Assembly (NCBI RefSeq): GCF_902459565.1
Contig: NZ_CABPSN010000005.1
Coordinates: forward strand, 310,001 to 374,000
Source of the DNA: Pandoraea aquatica
Lineage (GTDB): Bacteria > Pseudomonadota > Gammaproteobacteria > Burkholderiales > Burkholderiaceae
Direction of reading: 5' to 3'
Length of the DNA: 64,000 nucleotides
In this document: one piece after another, positions 45,968 to 55,765 of the stretch
Position numbering within the stretch: position 1 is the first letter of the stretch
Layout: each line of letters starts with the position of its first letter
The notes under the pieces: generated by a model
What the model was told of the DNA's origin: nothing
The model's input: only the letters and a program-made list of their open reading frames with translations
Database searches by the model: none
Program-made: the position numbers and the translations under genes

Positions 45968-47173
45968 TCAGTTCGACTGGGCCGCGCGTTTTTCCAGCAC
46001 GTCGACAGCGGGGAGCGTCTTGCCTTCGAGGAATTCGAGGAAAGCGCCGCCACCGGTCGAGATGTAGCTGACCTGATCGGCAATACCGTACTTGGCGATG
46101 GCCGCGAGCGTGTCGCCGCCACCGGCAATCGAGAAGCCCTTGGCTGCGGCGATGGCACGCGCCAGGGTTTCCGTGCCGTGACCGAACTGGTCGAATTCGA
46201 ACACGCCGACCGGACCGTTCCAGACGATGGTGCCCGCGCTGCCCAGTTGCTCGGCCAGCTTGGCGGCCGTTTGCGGGCCGATGTCGAGGATCATGTCGTC
46301 GGCCGACACGTCGGCGGCCGCCTTGACGGTCGCTTCGGCGTTCGCGCTGAATTCCTTCGCGCACACCACGTCCGTCGGGATCGGCACCGATGCGCCGCGT
46401 GCGGCCATGGCGTCGATGATCGCCTTGGCTTCTTCGACCAGATCGGCTTCGGCGAGCGACTTGCCGATCGGCAGGCCGGCGGCCAGCATGAACGTGTTGG
46501 CGATGCCGCCGCCCACGATCAGTTGATCGACCTTGTCGGCCAGCGTCTTCAGAATGGTGAGCTTGGTGGAGACTTTCGAGCCGGCCACGATGGCCACGAG
46601 CGGACGCGCCGGTGCATTGAGCGCCTTACCCAGCGCTTCGAGTTCGGCGGCGAGCAGCGGGCCTGCGCAGGCGACCGGTGCGTACTTGGCGATGCCGTGC
46701 GTGGTGGCTTCGGCGCGGTGGGCCGTGCCGAACGCGTCGTTCACGTAGACGTCGCACAGCTTGGCCATCTTCTGCGCCAGTTCGTCGTTGTCCTTCTTCT
46801 CGCCCTTGTTGACGCGGCAGTTCTCCAGCAGCACGACCGAGCCCGGGGCCGCATCGAAACCGCCGTCGACCCAGTCGGTGATCAGCTTCACGTCGCGGCC
46901 AAGCAGCTCCGCCAGACGCTTTGCCACCGGGGCAAGCGAGTCGGCGGGCTTGAATTCGCCTTCCGTCGGACGGCCCAGATGCGAGGTGACCATCACGGCA
47001 GCGCCCGCGTCGAGCGACATCTGGATGGCCGGCACCGAGGCGCGAATACGCGTGTCTTCCGTGATTCGGCCCTCATCGTCTTGCGGCACGTTCATGTCGG
47101 CGCGGATGAAGACACGTTTGCCGGCGAGGCGGCCCTGGGCGATCAAATCGGAAAGACGTACGACGGAAGCCAT
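45968..47173 (-). CDS. pgk: Phosphoglycerate kinase
   Basis: PGK transfers phosphate from 1,3-bisphosphoglycerate to ADP. The 401-residue protein shows [52 protein letters not shown], the hinge [13 protein letters not shown] and GGGDTLAA. It is the first gene of the pgk-pyk-fba run, though separate promoters are likely because the gaps are large. Confidence 0.97.
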   Translation of the reverse strand: MASVVRLSDLIAQGRLAGKRVFIRADMNVPQDDEGRITEDTRIRASVPAIQMSLDAGAAVMVTSHLGRPTEGEFKPADSLAPVAKRLAELLGRDVKLITDWVDGGFDAAPGSVVLLENCRVNKGEKKDNDELAQKMAKLCDVYVNDAFGTAHRAEATTHGIAKYAPVACAGPLLAAELEALGKALNAPARPLVAIVAGSKVSTKLTILKTLADKVDQLIVGGGIANTFMLAAGLPIGKSLAEADLVEEAKAIIDAMAARGASVPIPTDVVCAKEFSANAEATVKAAADVSADDMILDIGPQTAAKLAEQLGSAGTIVWNGPVGVFEFDQFGHGTETLARAIAAAKGFSIAGGGDTLAAIAKYGIADQVSYISTGGGAFLEFLEGKTLPAVDVLEKRAAQSN

Positions 47174-47259
47174 GAGAATCCGGAATAAATGGTGGGAAAA
47201 ACATGCATTTTAACTGATCCGACCGCCCCGATGCCCATTTTGCAGGTCCGGCGTTCCAC

Positions 47260-47583
47260 CTACAGGAACAGTCGGCCCAGCGTATAAACGACCATCCCGA
47301 TCACGATCATCTCGATCATGTTCCGACGCCAGATGAACCAGCCGGTGGCCGCCACCGCCGCCGCGAGCTTGTGATTGCCCAGATGCATGGCGAACTGATG
47401 ATCGAGCAGCACGACCTCCGGTACGACGATGACGGCAAGCGCCGCCGCCGGTGCGTAGCGCAGGGCGCGTTGCAGGCGTTGCGGCAGCGTCACGCGCTCA
47501 CCGGCGAGCATGAAGAAGGTGCGCGTGACGATGGTGATCGCCGTCATCGCGACAAAGGCAAACCAGATTTCGAAGGTGCTCAT
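47260..47583 (-). CDS. azlD: AzlD family branched-chain amino acid exporter subunit
   Basis: This 107-residue membrane protein of the AzlD family has about three to four helices (FAFVAMTAITIVTRTFFMLAG, RYAPAAALAVIVVPEVVL). It partners AzlC in a two-subunit exporter of branched-chain or related amino acids. Its ATG overlaps the azlC stop by one base (TGATG). Confidence 0.9.
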   Translation of the reverse strand: MSTFEIWFAFVAMTAITIVTRTFFMLAGERVTLPQRLQRALRYAPAAALAVIVVPEVVLLDHQFAMHLGNHKLAAAVAATGWFIWRRNMIEMIVIGMVVYTLGRLFL

Positions 47584-48488
47584 CAGCGACGCTCTCCCGA
47601 CGTGCGGCGGTCTTCATGGACGGCGTCTTTCTGCGGCTCGACGCTCTGCGTGGCCATCGGCGCGTTGGCTGCCACGTCATCGCCCGTCGAAATCGGCACC
47701 CGCACCGGATTGGCCAGCGCAAGGCGCTTCGCGTGGCGCGACGCCAGTTCGTCGCACACCATGCCCGCAGCCAGCGCGCCGAGCACGCCCAGCACCAGAT
47801 TGAGGCGATACGGCAGGTCGAACGCAAGCACTCCGATGAGCGACGCGAGCGCGACCGCCAGCATCGTCGAGCGGCTATTGATCGTGTGCACCATCATGGG
47901 AATGAGTGCGAGCGTGCCTGCGAATCCCAGCCCCCAGCTATCGGGCACCAGCGCGCCGAGCACGATGCCGAGAATCGACGACACGTGCCAGACCGCCCAG
48001 TTGGAGAGCGTGATGCCGTAGTACGTCCCCTCCTTGCCCGGCACATAGCCGTTCGCGAAGTTCTGGTTCATGAACATCACAAAGCCCAGATCGCCGTTGA
48101 CGTACCCGAGCGCGATGCGACGCGGCAGCGACAGATAGGAGAAATGCGGCTGGAGGCCCGCGCTGAAAATTACGAAGCGCAGATTGACGATGCCGACCGT
48201 GAGCAGAATCGTCCAGAGCGGCATCCCGGCAGCAAAGAGCGGCAGCGAGGCCAGTTGCGCCGATCCCGCGTAGAGCATCAGGCTCATGCCGATGGCCTGC
48301 GGCACGGTCAGCACCGATTTACTCATGGCGACGCCCGTCACCAGCCCCCATGAAAAGATGGCAGGTAAAAGCGGCGAAATAATGCGAAAACCGGCCGCGA
48401 ACCCTTCACGTTCAGCGGCAGGCAAACGAAACATTGACATGGTCGGCTTGGGGGGCAGCGCCGGGGTGAGCGACGCGGTGTCTGGCAT
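47583..48488 (-). CDS. azlC: AzlC family branched-chain amino acid permease subunit
   Basis: This protein of 301 residues has about seven hydrophobic spans and the AzlC marks FRIISPLLPAIFSWGLVTGVAM, LYAGSAQLASLPLF, VNLRFVIFSAGLQPHF. ATG 48440 could also start it; neither candidate has an SD. A 40-residue hydrophilic C-terminus follows. A perfect palindrome at 48530-48547, 41 bp upstream, may be its operator. Confidence 0.88.
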   Translation of the reverse strand: MPDTASLTPALPPKPTMSMFRLPAAEREGFAAGFRIISPLLPAIFSWGLVTGVAMSKSVLTVPQAIGMSLMLYAGSAQLASLPLFAAGMPLWTILLTVGIVNLRFVIFSAGLQPHFSYLSLPRRIALGYVNGDLGFVMFMNQNFANGYVPGKEGTYYGITLSNWAVWHVSSILGIVLGALVPDSWGLGFAGTLALIPMMVHTINSRSTMLAVALASLIGVLAFDLPYRLNLVLGVLGALAAGMVCDELASRHAKRLALANPVRVPISTGDDVAANAPMATQSVEPQKDAVHEDRRTSGERR

Positions 48489-48529
48489 TACGGGGCGAAG
48501 CGGTCCCGACGGCGCCCGGCACGCCCGAG

Positions 48530-48547
48530 ATGACCGCTAGCGGTCAT
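48530..48547. promoter_or_regulatory. Perfect 18-bp palindrome upstream of azlCD
   Basis: ATGACCGCTAGCGGTCAT is self-complementary. No regulator gene lies beside azlCD, so the binding protein, if any, is unknown. Confidence 0.5.
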
Positions 48548-48889
48548 GGCGCCCGCCAGGGTTGCCGGATTGTCTCGTGAATATGTTCATCATTGGCGGC
48601 GGACGTCAGGCCATTATAGCCACGGTAAATAGTTACTTAGTACGCGCAAAGCCGTCACTCGCGTGTTTTTTCTGATGCAACGCCACCGCTGTGGCATACG
48701 CGCCACGCGGACCCTGCCATGGCCGTCTGGGCCGCTAGCCGTCCGCAAAGGGCGGCGGCTGCTTTACAATAGCGTCTTTTGGTAAACGGGCGGACGTCAC
48801 CCAGTGACCGACACCGTCCGGGCAATCCTCGAAACTTCGGATTCGCGGCCCACCGCGAATTCATCGAATATCACCACGGTCCGAACCCC
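48548..48889. other. Intergenic region azlC / zf-CHCC gene
   Basis: It contains an A+T-rich patch near 48610-48640 and GCTTTACAATAG at 48760-48771, a plausible -10 for the plus-strand gene at 48890. No gene is supported. Confidence 0.4.
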
Positions 48890-49084
48890 ATGAGCGAAGT
48901 CAAACAAATGCCCGTCGTCGAAGTCGGCGCTGAAGATCTCCCGGTCCACTGCCCGAACCCGAAGATGCAGTTCTGGAGCAGCCACCCGCGCGTGTTCATC
49001 GACGTGAGCCACGGCGAAGCCGCCTGTGCCTATTGCGGCACACGCTATCGCCTGAAGCCCGGCACCGTGATCAAGGGTCACTGA
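48890..49084 (+). CDS. Zinc-finger domain protein (zf-CHCC, NDUFS6-like)
   Basis: This small protein of 64 residues starts at ATG 48890. The motif is C(8)-x-HP...FIDVSHGE, then CAYCGTRY: one Cys and one His or Cys in the CPNPKMQFWSSHP block and the CxxC near the end would bind zinc. Family members sit between ilvE or azl genes and waaF in Burkholderiaceae. Its role is not established; it resembles a complex I accessory subunit. Confidence 0.9.
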   Translation: MSEVKQMPVVEVGAEDLPVHCPNPKMQFWSSHPRVFIDVSHGEAACAYCGTRYRLKPGTVIKGH

Positions 49085-49163
49085 TCGTCCGTCTTTCTCG
49101 TGAAACGGCCCGGCCGCCGGGTCCGTTTCATCGCCACGCTTAACGAATTGAGTCTCCGCCACG

Positions 49164-50189
49164 ATGCATAAAGCCTTGGTGATCGCCCCCAACTGGATTG
49201 GGGACGCGCTGATGGCGCAGCCGTTGTTTACCCTGCTCAAGCGTCTGCATCCGCGTCTGACCATCGACGCGATCGCGCCCGGCTGGGTCGCCCCGGTGCT
49301 CGAACGCATGCCGGAGATTTCGCGCGTCGTCGCCACCGACCTCGCGCACGGCAAGTTGCAGCCGCTCGAGCGCTACCGGCTCGCAAGCGTGCTGGCCGAC
49401 GAGGGGTACGACGCCGCCTATGTGCTGCCGAATTCCCTGAAGTCGTCGCTGATTCCATGGCTGGCGCGCATTCCGTTGCGCATCGGCTACAAGGGCGAGC
49501 AGCGCTACGGCCTGCTCAACGTGCGTCACGCCAATCCGCGCAAGGACGAGCGCCCGCCGATGGTGCGGCACTACGCTGCGCTCGCGTTCGCCCCGGGGGC
49601 CAAGCTGCCCGAGACGCTGCCGACGCCGCGCATCGAAGCCGACCTGAACGAATCGGCCCGCGTGTTCGCGCGCTTCGGCCTCGATCTGCGCGTGCCGCTC
49701 GTGGTGTTCTGCCCGGGCGCTGAGTTCGGACCGGCCAAGCGCTGGCCGCCGGGACACTTCGCGCAGCTCGCGCAATTGTTGCGCCGATCGTTCCCGTACG
49801 CGCAGATCATCGCGCTCGGTTCGGGCAAGGACGGGGCGCTGGCGCAGCAAATCGCCGCCGATGCGCCGTTCGTGCGTAACCTTTGCGGGCAGACGTCGCT
49901 GGCCGAGGCCTGCGCCCTGCTCGCACGCGCAAACGCCGTGGTGAGCAACGATTCGGGCCTGATGCACGTGACGGCCGCCCTGCGTCGCCCGCAGATCGCG
50001 CTGTTCGGTTCGTCCGATCCGCGCCACACGCCGCCGCTGTCCGAGCACGCGCACATCCTGTGGCTACAATTGGAATGCAGCCCGTGTTTTGCCCGCGAAT
50101 GTCCGCTGGGCCATACACGCTGCCTGAACGAGTTGATGCCCGAGCATGTGTTCGCGAATCTGCGCAACATTCTGCTGACGCAGCGCTGA
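49164..50189 (+). CDS. waaF: ADP-heptose:LPS heptosyltransferase II
   Basis: WaaF (glycosyltransferase 9) adds the second heptose to the LPS inner core at the inner membrane. The 341-residue protein shows the family start LVIAPNWIGDALMAQPLF, then IPLRIGYKGEQRYGLLN, FCPGAEFGPAKRWPPGHFA and VSNDSGLMHVTAALRRPQIALFGSSDPRHTPP, with the ADP-heptose contact residues in the latter. Four cysteines cluster near the C-terminus (ECSPCFARECPLGHTRC), a common WaaF feature. Confidence 0.95.
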   Translation: MHKALVIAPNWIGDALMAQPLFTLLKRLHPRLTIDAIAPGWVAPVLERMPEISRVVATDLAHGKLQPLERYRLASVLADEGYDAAYVLPNSLKSSLIPWLARIPLRIGYKGEQRYGLLNVRHANPRKDERPPMVRHYAALAFAPGAKLPETLPTPRIEADLNESARVFARFGLDLRVPLVVFCPGAEFGPAKRWPPGHFAQLAQLLRRSFPYAQIIALGSGKDGALAQQIAADAPFVRNLCGQTSLAEACALLARANAVVSNDSGLMHVTAALRRPQIALFGSSDPRHTPPLSEHAHILWLQLECSPCFARECPLGHTRCLNELMPEHVFANLRNILLTQR

Positions 50190-50246
50190 GCGCCGCGCAC
50201 GGCAAGCTTTCGGTTCGATCCCGGTAACACTCAACGGTAAATCCTC

Positions 50247-50702
50247 ATGCCACGTTTTGTCCGTCTGTTCGATGCCGCCAGTGAAACCATCACGGCCTTT
50301 TATGACGCGCTGCGCCGTGGTCAGACGGATCGCGCGATGACGCTCTGGGCGAACGAGGATTTCGTCAGCTACATTCGCGCCGACGGCACGCGCTGGGACG
50401 GGCTTGAGCAGATCCGCAGCGGTCTCGTCGCCCAGTTCGCGCAGAGCGTGGTGCTGATCGACTCGCTCGACACGACCGAGTACGACACCGTCGGCACGGT
50501 CGTGCACACCGCGACCGAAGCCATCCGCGTGGGCAAGGAAGACGCAGGCCAAACGACCGCCCAGCTCATCCACACGACTTACGTGCTGGTGCACGAGCAA
50601 GGCGACTGGCGCTTCGCCCACATCCACTCAAGCCCCCTGCCGCCGCATGCTGTCGAGCAATTCAGCCTGATGATGCACGCGCGTCCGGACGGACTGCACT
50701 AA
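50247..50702 (+). CDS. NTF2-like (SnoaL/ketosteroid-isomerase fold) protein
   Basis: This 151-residue single-domain protein has the NTF2-like pattern ITAFYDALRRGQTDRAMTLWANEDFVSYIRADG, then WDGLEQIRSGL and HTTYVLVHEQGDWRFAHIHSSPLP. Members include enzymes and small-molecule-binding proteins; no catalytic residues were assigned. It lies 16 bp before the YheT-like hydrolase gene and shares its operon. Confidence 0.85.
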   Translation: MPRFVRLFDAASETITAFYDALRRGQTDRAMTLWANEDFVSYIRADGTRWDGLEQIRSGLVAQFAQSVVLIDSLDTTEYDTVGTVVHTATEAIRVGKEDAGQTTAQLIHTTYVLVHEQGDWRFAHIHSSPLPPHAVEQFSLMMHARPDGLH

Positions 50703-50718
50703 GGCGTACGGTGTTCGC

Positions 50719-51750
50719 ATGACCGCGCGCCCGGCCGTCTTTCTGCCTCAGGATTACCGGCCGCCCCGGTGGCTGCCCGACGGCCACAGCCAGACGATCT
50801 ATCCCGCGTTGCTGGGCCGCCGCCCGTCGGTCGAGTTCCGTCGCGAGACCTGGGACACGCCCGACGGCGATTTCGTCGACGTCGACTGGCTGGTCGCGCC
50901 GCCCGCCTCGCAGAAATCCCCGCCCGCCCCCGACGGTCTCGTCGAAACGCCGCTGGTCGTGCTGTTCCACGGTCTGGAGGGTGGCTCGGGCAGTCATTAC
51001 GCCCGCACGCTGATGCGCGAGGTCGAAGCGCAGGGCTGGCGTGGCGTGATTCCCCACTTTCGCAGTTGCAGCGGACGCATGAACCGCGCGCCGCGCTTCT
51101 ATCACTCCGGCGACAGCACCGAAATCGACTGGATGCTGCAACGCCTGCGCGCCCACACGTCCGGCCCGATCTTCGCGGCGGGTGTGTCGCTCGGCGGCAA
51201 TGTGCTGCTGCGCTGGCTCGGCGAGCGCGAAGGGCACGCGACGCAAATCGTCAGCGCGGCCTGCGCGATCTCCGCGCCGCTCGATCTGCGCGCGGGGGGT
51301 CTCGCGCTCTCGCACGGTTTCAACATGGTGTACACGCGCAATTTCCTCGGCACCCTCAAGAAGAAGGCGCTCGCCAAGCTCGATCAGTACCCCGGCCTTT
51401 ACGACCGCAATCTGATGATGGCCGCGCGCGATCTCGGCGAATTCGATCACGTCGTCACCGCACCGCTGCACGGCTATCACAGCGCGTTCGACTACTACAC
51501 ACGGGCGTCGAGCAAACCGATTCTGCCCGCCATCGAAGTCCCGACGCTCGTCATCAACGCCCGCAACGACCCGTTCCAACCCGCGAGCGCCCTGCCCGGG
51601 GAAGGCGACGTCGGCCGTTACGTCCAACTGCTGCAACCGGCGCATGGCGGGCACGTCGGCTTCATGAGCGGGCCGTTTCCGGGCGGGCTGACGTGGATGC
51701 CGCATACCGTCGTCGACTACTTCCGTCAATTTCTGCCGAGCGCTGCGTGA
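50719..51750 (+). CDS. YheT family alpha/beta hydrolase
   Basis: The 343-residue hydrolase has WLPDGHSQTIYPALL near its start, an oxyanion-region HGLEGGSGSHYARTLM, the nucleophile elbow GVSLGGN, and a C-terminal His in HGGHVGF, with Asp in NDPFQPA. This is the YheT/ABHD1-3 group, probably an esterase of lipids or other hydrophobic esters; the natural substrate is unknown. Confidence 0.92.
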   Translation: MTARPAVFLPQDYRPPRWLPDGHSQTIYPALLGRRPSVEFRRETWDTPDGDFVDVDWLVAPPASQKSPPAPDGLVETPLVVLFHGLEGGSGSHYARTLMREVEAQGWRGVIPHFRSCSGRMNRAPRFYHSGDSTEIDWMLQRLRAHTSGPIFAAGVSLGGNVLLRWLGEREGHATQIVSAACAISAPLDLRAGGLALSHGFNMVYTRNFLGTLKKKALAKLDQYPGLYDRNLMMAARDLGEFDHVVTAPLHGYHSAFDYYTRASSKPILPAIEVPTLVINARNDPFQPASALPGEGDVGRYVQLLQPAHGGHVGFMSGPFPGGLTWMPHTVVDYFRQFLPSAA

Positions 51751-51810
51751 GACTCACGCGCAGCCTCAGCGCATCATTGGCACACAATCGGCATAAATTA
51801 AGGGTTCCGA

Positions 51811-52461
51811 ATGGATGAGATCGTTCGACAGGCGATGGCCAAATGGCCCAATGTGCCGCACTGCTACGGCTGGCTCGCACTGGATCGTCGCGGCCAGTGG
51901 CGCATGCGCGACGAACAGGCGCAGACGGAAGGCACGGCGGGTGACCCCATTCGACATACCGCGCTGATCGCGTTCATCGCCCGCAACTACACCAGCGACG
52001 ACGCTGGCCGCTGGTACTTCCAGAACGGCCCCCAGCGCGTGTACGTGTCGCTCGCTTACGCACCCTTCGTGGTTCGCCTCACGTGGGATGCCACGGCGAA
52101 CGACGGACGCGGCGCGCCCGTGCTGACGGATCAGTTGGGCAAGACGTTCGTGCCGCAGGCATGCCTGCTCGACGAGGATGGCAGTGTCGCCTTCGTGGGC
52201 ACGAAGGCCGAGGGGGAGGCGAATGCGCCGCTAGCGCTGCTGCACGATCACGACATCGATCTGCTCACGCAGGTCTCGGATCTGGCGCAGGCATTCGAAG
52301 TGGCGGAGACGGCGGACAACACGGCGGACGCGAAGGCTGCGGTGCGTCTGCATTGGTGCAATGGTGATTCGGGTGATTCGCTGCCGCTTGCTACCGTTCA
52401 CGCGGGCACGTTGCCGCAGACGTATGGCTTCGAGCGTGATCCGCAGGCGCCGGCCGACTGA
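51811..52461 (+). CDS. Conserved beta-proteobacterial hypothetical protein (DUF2946-like)
   Basis: This 216-residue cytoplasmic protein starts MDEIVRQAMAKWPNVPHCYGWLALDRRGQW, then FIARNYTSDDAGRWYFQNGPQRVYVSLAYAP. Burkholderia relatives share these blocks; the domain number is from memory. No catalytic motif or membrane segment is visible. It is near the YheT gene but separated by 60 bp. Function unknown. Confidence 0.75.
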   Translation: MDEIVRQAMAKWPNVPHCYGWLALDRRGQWRMRDEQAQTEGTAGDPIRHTALIAFIARNYTSDDAGRWYFQNGPQRVYVSLAYAPFVVRLTWDATANDGRGAPVLTDQLGKTFVPQACLLDEDGSVAFVGTKAEGEANAPLALLHDHDIDLLTQVSDLAQAFEVAETADNTADAKAAVRLHWCNGDSGDSLPLATVHAGTLPQTYGFERDPQAPAD

Positions 52462-52511
52462 TTTTCGATCACGCCCCGATAGACCTCGCGACGGGACGCC
52501 CTTAGCGCCCG

Positions 52512-54104
52512 TCAGCCAAACTGCTTGTTGAAGTCCTTCTCGTCTTCCTTGTCTTCCTTATATCGACGCTGGAACTCGTGCAGTTTCGCGTCGATGGTCG
52601 ACAGCTCGTAGAAGTCGGCATCCCCGGCGTCGCGCGCGAGCTTGAGCTGACTCACCGCCGCCATCCACTGACCTTGCAGCGCGTATTGCTCGGCGAGCGC
52701 CTCATGCTGACGCGCCCGCTTGCCGCCTGCGGCCCATGCGCCGGCCAGCGCACGCCACCAGATCGGCTCGCTGCGATAGCGCTCGACCTGCGATTGCAGG
52801 AACTTCGTGGCTTCGGGCACGCGTTGGCTAGCGATGAGCGCGTCCGCATAGGCCATGTCCGATGCTTGTGACAGCGGGAACGCTGCGCGCGCCTGTGTCG
52901 CGATCCGTAGCGCCTCGTCCGGTCGGCCGGACAACCGGGCGATATCTGAGGCCAGCACCGCCAGACTCGGCGTGCCCGGCCCAGTGCCGCCGAAGGCCGT
53001 GCGAGCGCGCTCAAGCGCGTCGCGTGCGGGCTCCCAGCGGCGTTGCTTCATTTCGGCCAGTGCCACCGCATACCATGCCCCTGCGACGCTCGGCGTGGTC
53101 TGCGTCCGGATGGCCGTGCGTTGCGCGTCTGCAATGGCCGCGAAATCGCTCGCCGACTTCTGCTGCAAGACCAGCGAGCGAGCGCGCACGAACACATATT
53201 CCGGCGACTGCTCCGGCTGACGATAACCGGCGCTGCGCGAGCGGTTGAGCATGTCGGCAATGCGCTCGGTCGTGAGCGGGTGAGTCCGCACGTATTCCGG
53301 CACGCCGGCTTCGTTGATCGAATCGGCCCGTTGCAGCCGCTCGAAGAATGTCGGCATCGCATACGTGTCGAAACCGGCCGCCTGCAACAACTGGAAGCCG
53401 ACGCGATCCGCTTCGCGCTCCGCGTCGCGCGAGAACCGCAGTTGCCGGTCGACGGCCAGCCCCTGCCCGCCCATCGCAATACCCATCCCAAGATCCGAAC
53501 TACGCGCGCCGATACCGGCGAGCAAGCCGAGCAGCAGGCCGCCCAGCGCAATCCACGAGTTCTGCGACTGCTGGCCGAGCATGCGTGCGATGTGATGCTG
53601 AAGGACGTGCCCCGTCTCGTGTCCGACCACGGAAGCGAGTTCCGACTCGGTACGTGTGGTGACGATCAGCCCGGTGTTGATGCCGATGAAGCCCCCGGGC
53701 AGCGAGAAGGCGTTGATCGCGGCGTCGCGCACGACGAAGAACTCGAAGCTCTGGCTGGCGTCGATCCCGATCTTGCGGGTGGCCGAGACAAGCTTGCTGC
53801 CCAGCGCATTGACATAGTCGGAGAGCAGCAGATCGTTGACGTAATCGGGATCGGCGCGGATCTCGCGCATCACGCGCTCGCCCAGCTTGCGCTCCATCGC
53901 GGGCGAAAGATCGGCGGCCGAACTTTGGCCGAGCGTGGGCAAGCTCTGCGCGGCCGCCTGCGTCGGCACGATGGCGGTGGCGAACGTCGCCGCCGTCATC
54001 ACCGGCAGCATCACGGCGGCAACGATGTGCCGCCAGCGCACGACGCCGGATGAACTTGCATCGAAGGGATTGGGATGACGGGCGTGCGTCGGCATGGACG
54101 TCAT
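52512..54104 (-). CDS. M48 metalloprotease with TPR domain (BepA/YfgC family)
   Basis: BepA is a periplasmic protease-chaperone of outer membrane assembly. The 530-residue protein has a signal-like N-terminus (VVRWRHIVAAVMLPVMTAATFATAI), the M48 motif in VVGHETGHVLQHHIARM (HETGH) and the third ligand Glu in DAEREADRVGFQLL. The C-terminal third is made of TPR-like helices. It ends in acidic-basic KEDKEDEKDFNKQFG. No SD was seen before ATG 54104; ATG 54095 is an alternative. Confidence 0.92.
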   Translation of the reverse strand: MTSMPTHARHPNPFDASSSGVVRWRHIVAAVMLPVMTAATFATAIVPTQAAAQSLPTLGQSSAADLSPAMERKLGERVMREIRADPDYVNDLLLSDYVNALGSKLVSATRKIGIDASQSFEFFVVRDAAINAFSLPGGFIGINTGLIVTTRTESELASVVGHETGHVLQHHIARMLGQQSQNSWIALGGLLLGLLAGIGARSSDLGMGIAMGGQGLAVDRQLRFSRDAEREADRVGFQLLQAAGFDTYAMPTFFERLQRADSINEAGVPEYVRTHPLTTERIADMLNRSRSAGYRQPEQSPEYVFVRARSLVLQQKSASDFAAIADAQRTAIRTQTTPSVAGAWYAVALAEMKQRRWEPARDALERARTAFGGTGPGTPSLAVLASDIARLSGRPDEALRIATQARAAFPLSQASDMAYADALIASQRVPEATKFLQSQVERYRSEPIWWRALAGAWAAGGKRARQHEALAEQYALQGQWMAAVSQLKLARDAGDADFYELSTIDAKLHEFQRRYKEDKEDEKDFNKQFG

Positions 54105-54141
54105 GGGCGTGGGCGCAGCGTGGCGCTGATCATTCGAGGCT

Positions 54142-54158
54142 GCTGCTATGATAGCAGC
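54142..54158. promoter_or_regulatory. Palindrome over an extended -10 upstream of moaC
   Basis: GCTGCTAT-G-ATAGCAGC has 8-bp perfect arms and contains TGCTATGAT, a good extended -10 (54144-54152). It lies 154 bp before moaC on the plus strand. Confidence 0.45.
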
Positions 54159-54311
54159 CAGACGCGGACGTTCCGCACCGTCGCCCGAACGATAAAAACA
54201 TTGGCAAATTCACCGTCGCAGGCCGCGTGATCGCGCACGATTTCGAAACGATTCTCGACGGACTCGCGACCACGCTCAGCCCGACTTCCCGCACTTTCTC
54301 AGCATCGACTC

Positions 54312-54791
54312 ATGGCAGAACTCACCCACTTCGACACCGCCGGACAGGCCCACATGGTTGACGTCGGCGGCAAGGACAGCACGCACCGCATCGCGGTTGC
54401 GCGCGGCACTATCCGCATGAAGCCGGAAACGCTGGCGCTCATTCGCACCGGCACGGCCAAGAAGGGCGACGTGCTGGGCATCGCCCGCATCGCCGCCATT
54501 CAGGGTGCCAAGCGCACGGCCGATCTGATTCCGTTGTGCCATCCGCTGGCCCTCACCCGCGTGACGGTCGAGTTTCTCGTCGACGATGGCGCAAACGCCG
54601 TGCACTGCCGGGCGCAGGTCGAGACCATCGGGCGTACCGGCGTCGAAATGGAAGCCCTCACCGCCGTGCAAGTCGGCTTGCTGACGATTTACGACATGTG
54701 CAAGGCCGTGGATCGCGGCATGACGATGACCGACGTTCGCGTGCTGGAGAAGCACGGCGGCAAGTCGGGTGACTGGGTGTCAGCGGAGTAA
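54312..54791 (+). CDS. moaC: Cyclic pyranopterin monophosphate synthase
   Basis: MoaC acts with MoaA in the first step of molybdenum cofactor synthesis. The 159-residue protein has [50 protein letters not shown] and [26 protein letters not shown], ending with the KSGD stretch. It stands apart from the molybdenum block at 20892-28277. A leader of roughly 150 nt follows the promoter candidate. Confidence 0.97.
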   Translation: MAELTHFDTAGQAHMVDVGGKDSTHRIAVARGTIRMKPETLALIRTGTAKKGDVLGIARIAAIQGAKRTADLIPLCHPLALTRVTVEFLVDDGANAVHCRAQVETIGRTGVEMEALTAVQVGLLTIYDMCKAVDRGMTMTDVRVLEKHGGKSGDWVSAE

Positions 54792-54845
54792 CACGGCACT
54801 TTCCAGCACCATTGCGCGAAAATCGGGCGGCGACCCTGACGAAAA

Positions 54846-55724
54846 TCACGTCCGCGACGCCGTCCACTGCACGGCCAGAATGCTCGCGAAAACCATCGCA
54901 AGTCCCACGAATGCCAGGCCTTTGATGGATTGACCGAGCAACACCCAGCCGAGCACAACCGCCGTCAACGGACTGAGCAAGCCCAATGACGACACCGCTA
55001 CCGGCGCAAGACGGGCGATGCCACGGAACCACAACGCATACGCCAGCAACGCCCCCGCCATCGACAGATAAACGTACCCTGCCGTCTGCCACCACGTGAG
55101 CGACGGCAGAGGCGGGTCGACCAGCAACGCCACCGGCGTCAGCATCAAACCTCCCAGCAACAGTTGCCAGCCGGTCAGCGCCAGCACAGGCATGCTCAGT
55201 CGCCAGCGACGCGTCAGATAAGTGCCGGCGGCCATGCATGCCGCCCCCGCAAGCGCCGCCAGAATGCCCACCGGCTCGAACACCGTCCCCGGCGAGAGCA
55301 GCAACACCCCCATCCCGACGACACCGGCGACCGCCGCCCATACCGTCGTCATCAGCGGTCGCCGCTGATCCACGCCCCACGCCAGCCCCATGACCAGCAA
55401 CGGCTGAATCGCACCGACGACCGCCGCCAGACCTCCCGGCAACCGATAAGCCGCGACGAACAGCAATGCCTGAAACGCACCGATGTTTAATGCGGAGAGC
55501 GTCAACAATCGCGCCCAGTCGCCACGTGCAGGCCAACGTCGCACGTAAAGCAACAGCAGTAATCCCGACGGCAGCACGCGAATCAGCGCCGCCGTGAACG
55601 GTCGGTCGGGGGGCAACACCTGCGTCGTCACGATGTAGGTCGATCCCCAGATCATCGGGGCGAGTGCCGTGAAGAGCACATCCAGCCACGCGGCGCTTGT
55701 CGGCTGTGTAGAAATTCGAGTCAT
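54846..55724 (-). CDS. EamA/DMT family exporter (PecM-like)
   Basis: The 292-residue protein has ten hydrophobic segments in two EamA repeats (LFTALAPMIWGSTYIVTTQ..., LAALAGAACMAAGTYLT). The repeat ends with GLLSPLTAVVLGWVLLGQS. It is divergent from a MarR regulator, the layout of pecM/pecS, where the repressor controls an exporter. The upstream palindrome (55729-55752) overlaps its ribosome-binding region. Confidence 0.88.
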   Translation of the reverse strand: MTRISTQPTSAAWLDVLFTALAPMIWGSTYIVTTQVLPPDRPFTAALIRVLPSGLLLLLYVRRWPARGDWARLLTLSALNIGAFQALLFVAAYRLPGGLAAVVGAIQPLLVMGLAWGVDQRRPLMTTVWAAVAGVVGMGVLLLSPGTVFEPVGILAALAGAACMAAGTYLTRRWRLSMPVLALTGWQLLLGGLMLTPVALLVDPPLPSLTWWQTAGYVYLSMAGALLAYALWFRGIARLAPVAVSSLGLLSPLTAVVLGWVLLGQSIKGLAFVGLAMVFASILAVQWTASRT

Positions 55725-55728
55725 CGCA

Positions 55729-55752
55729 ATTTATCTTCAATTCAAGATAAAT
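55729..55752. promoter_or_regulatory. MarR operator 1: ATTTATCTT-N6-AAGATAAAT
   Basis: Nine-bp perfect arms lie five bp before the eamA start codon. The TCTT...AAGA half-sites match those of operator 2. Confidence 0.7.
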
Positions 55753-55765
55753 CGAAGTTTGGTAT

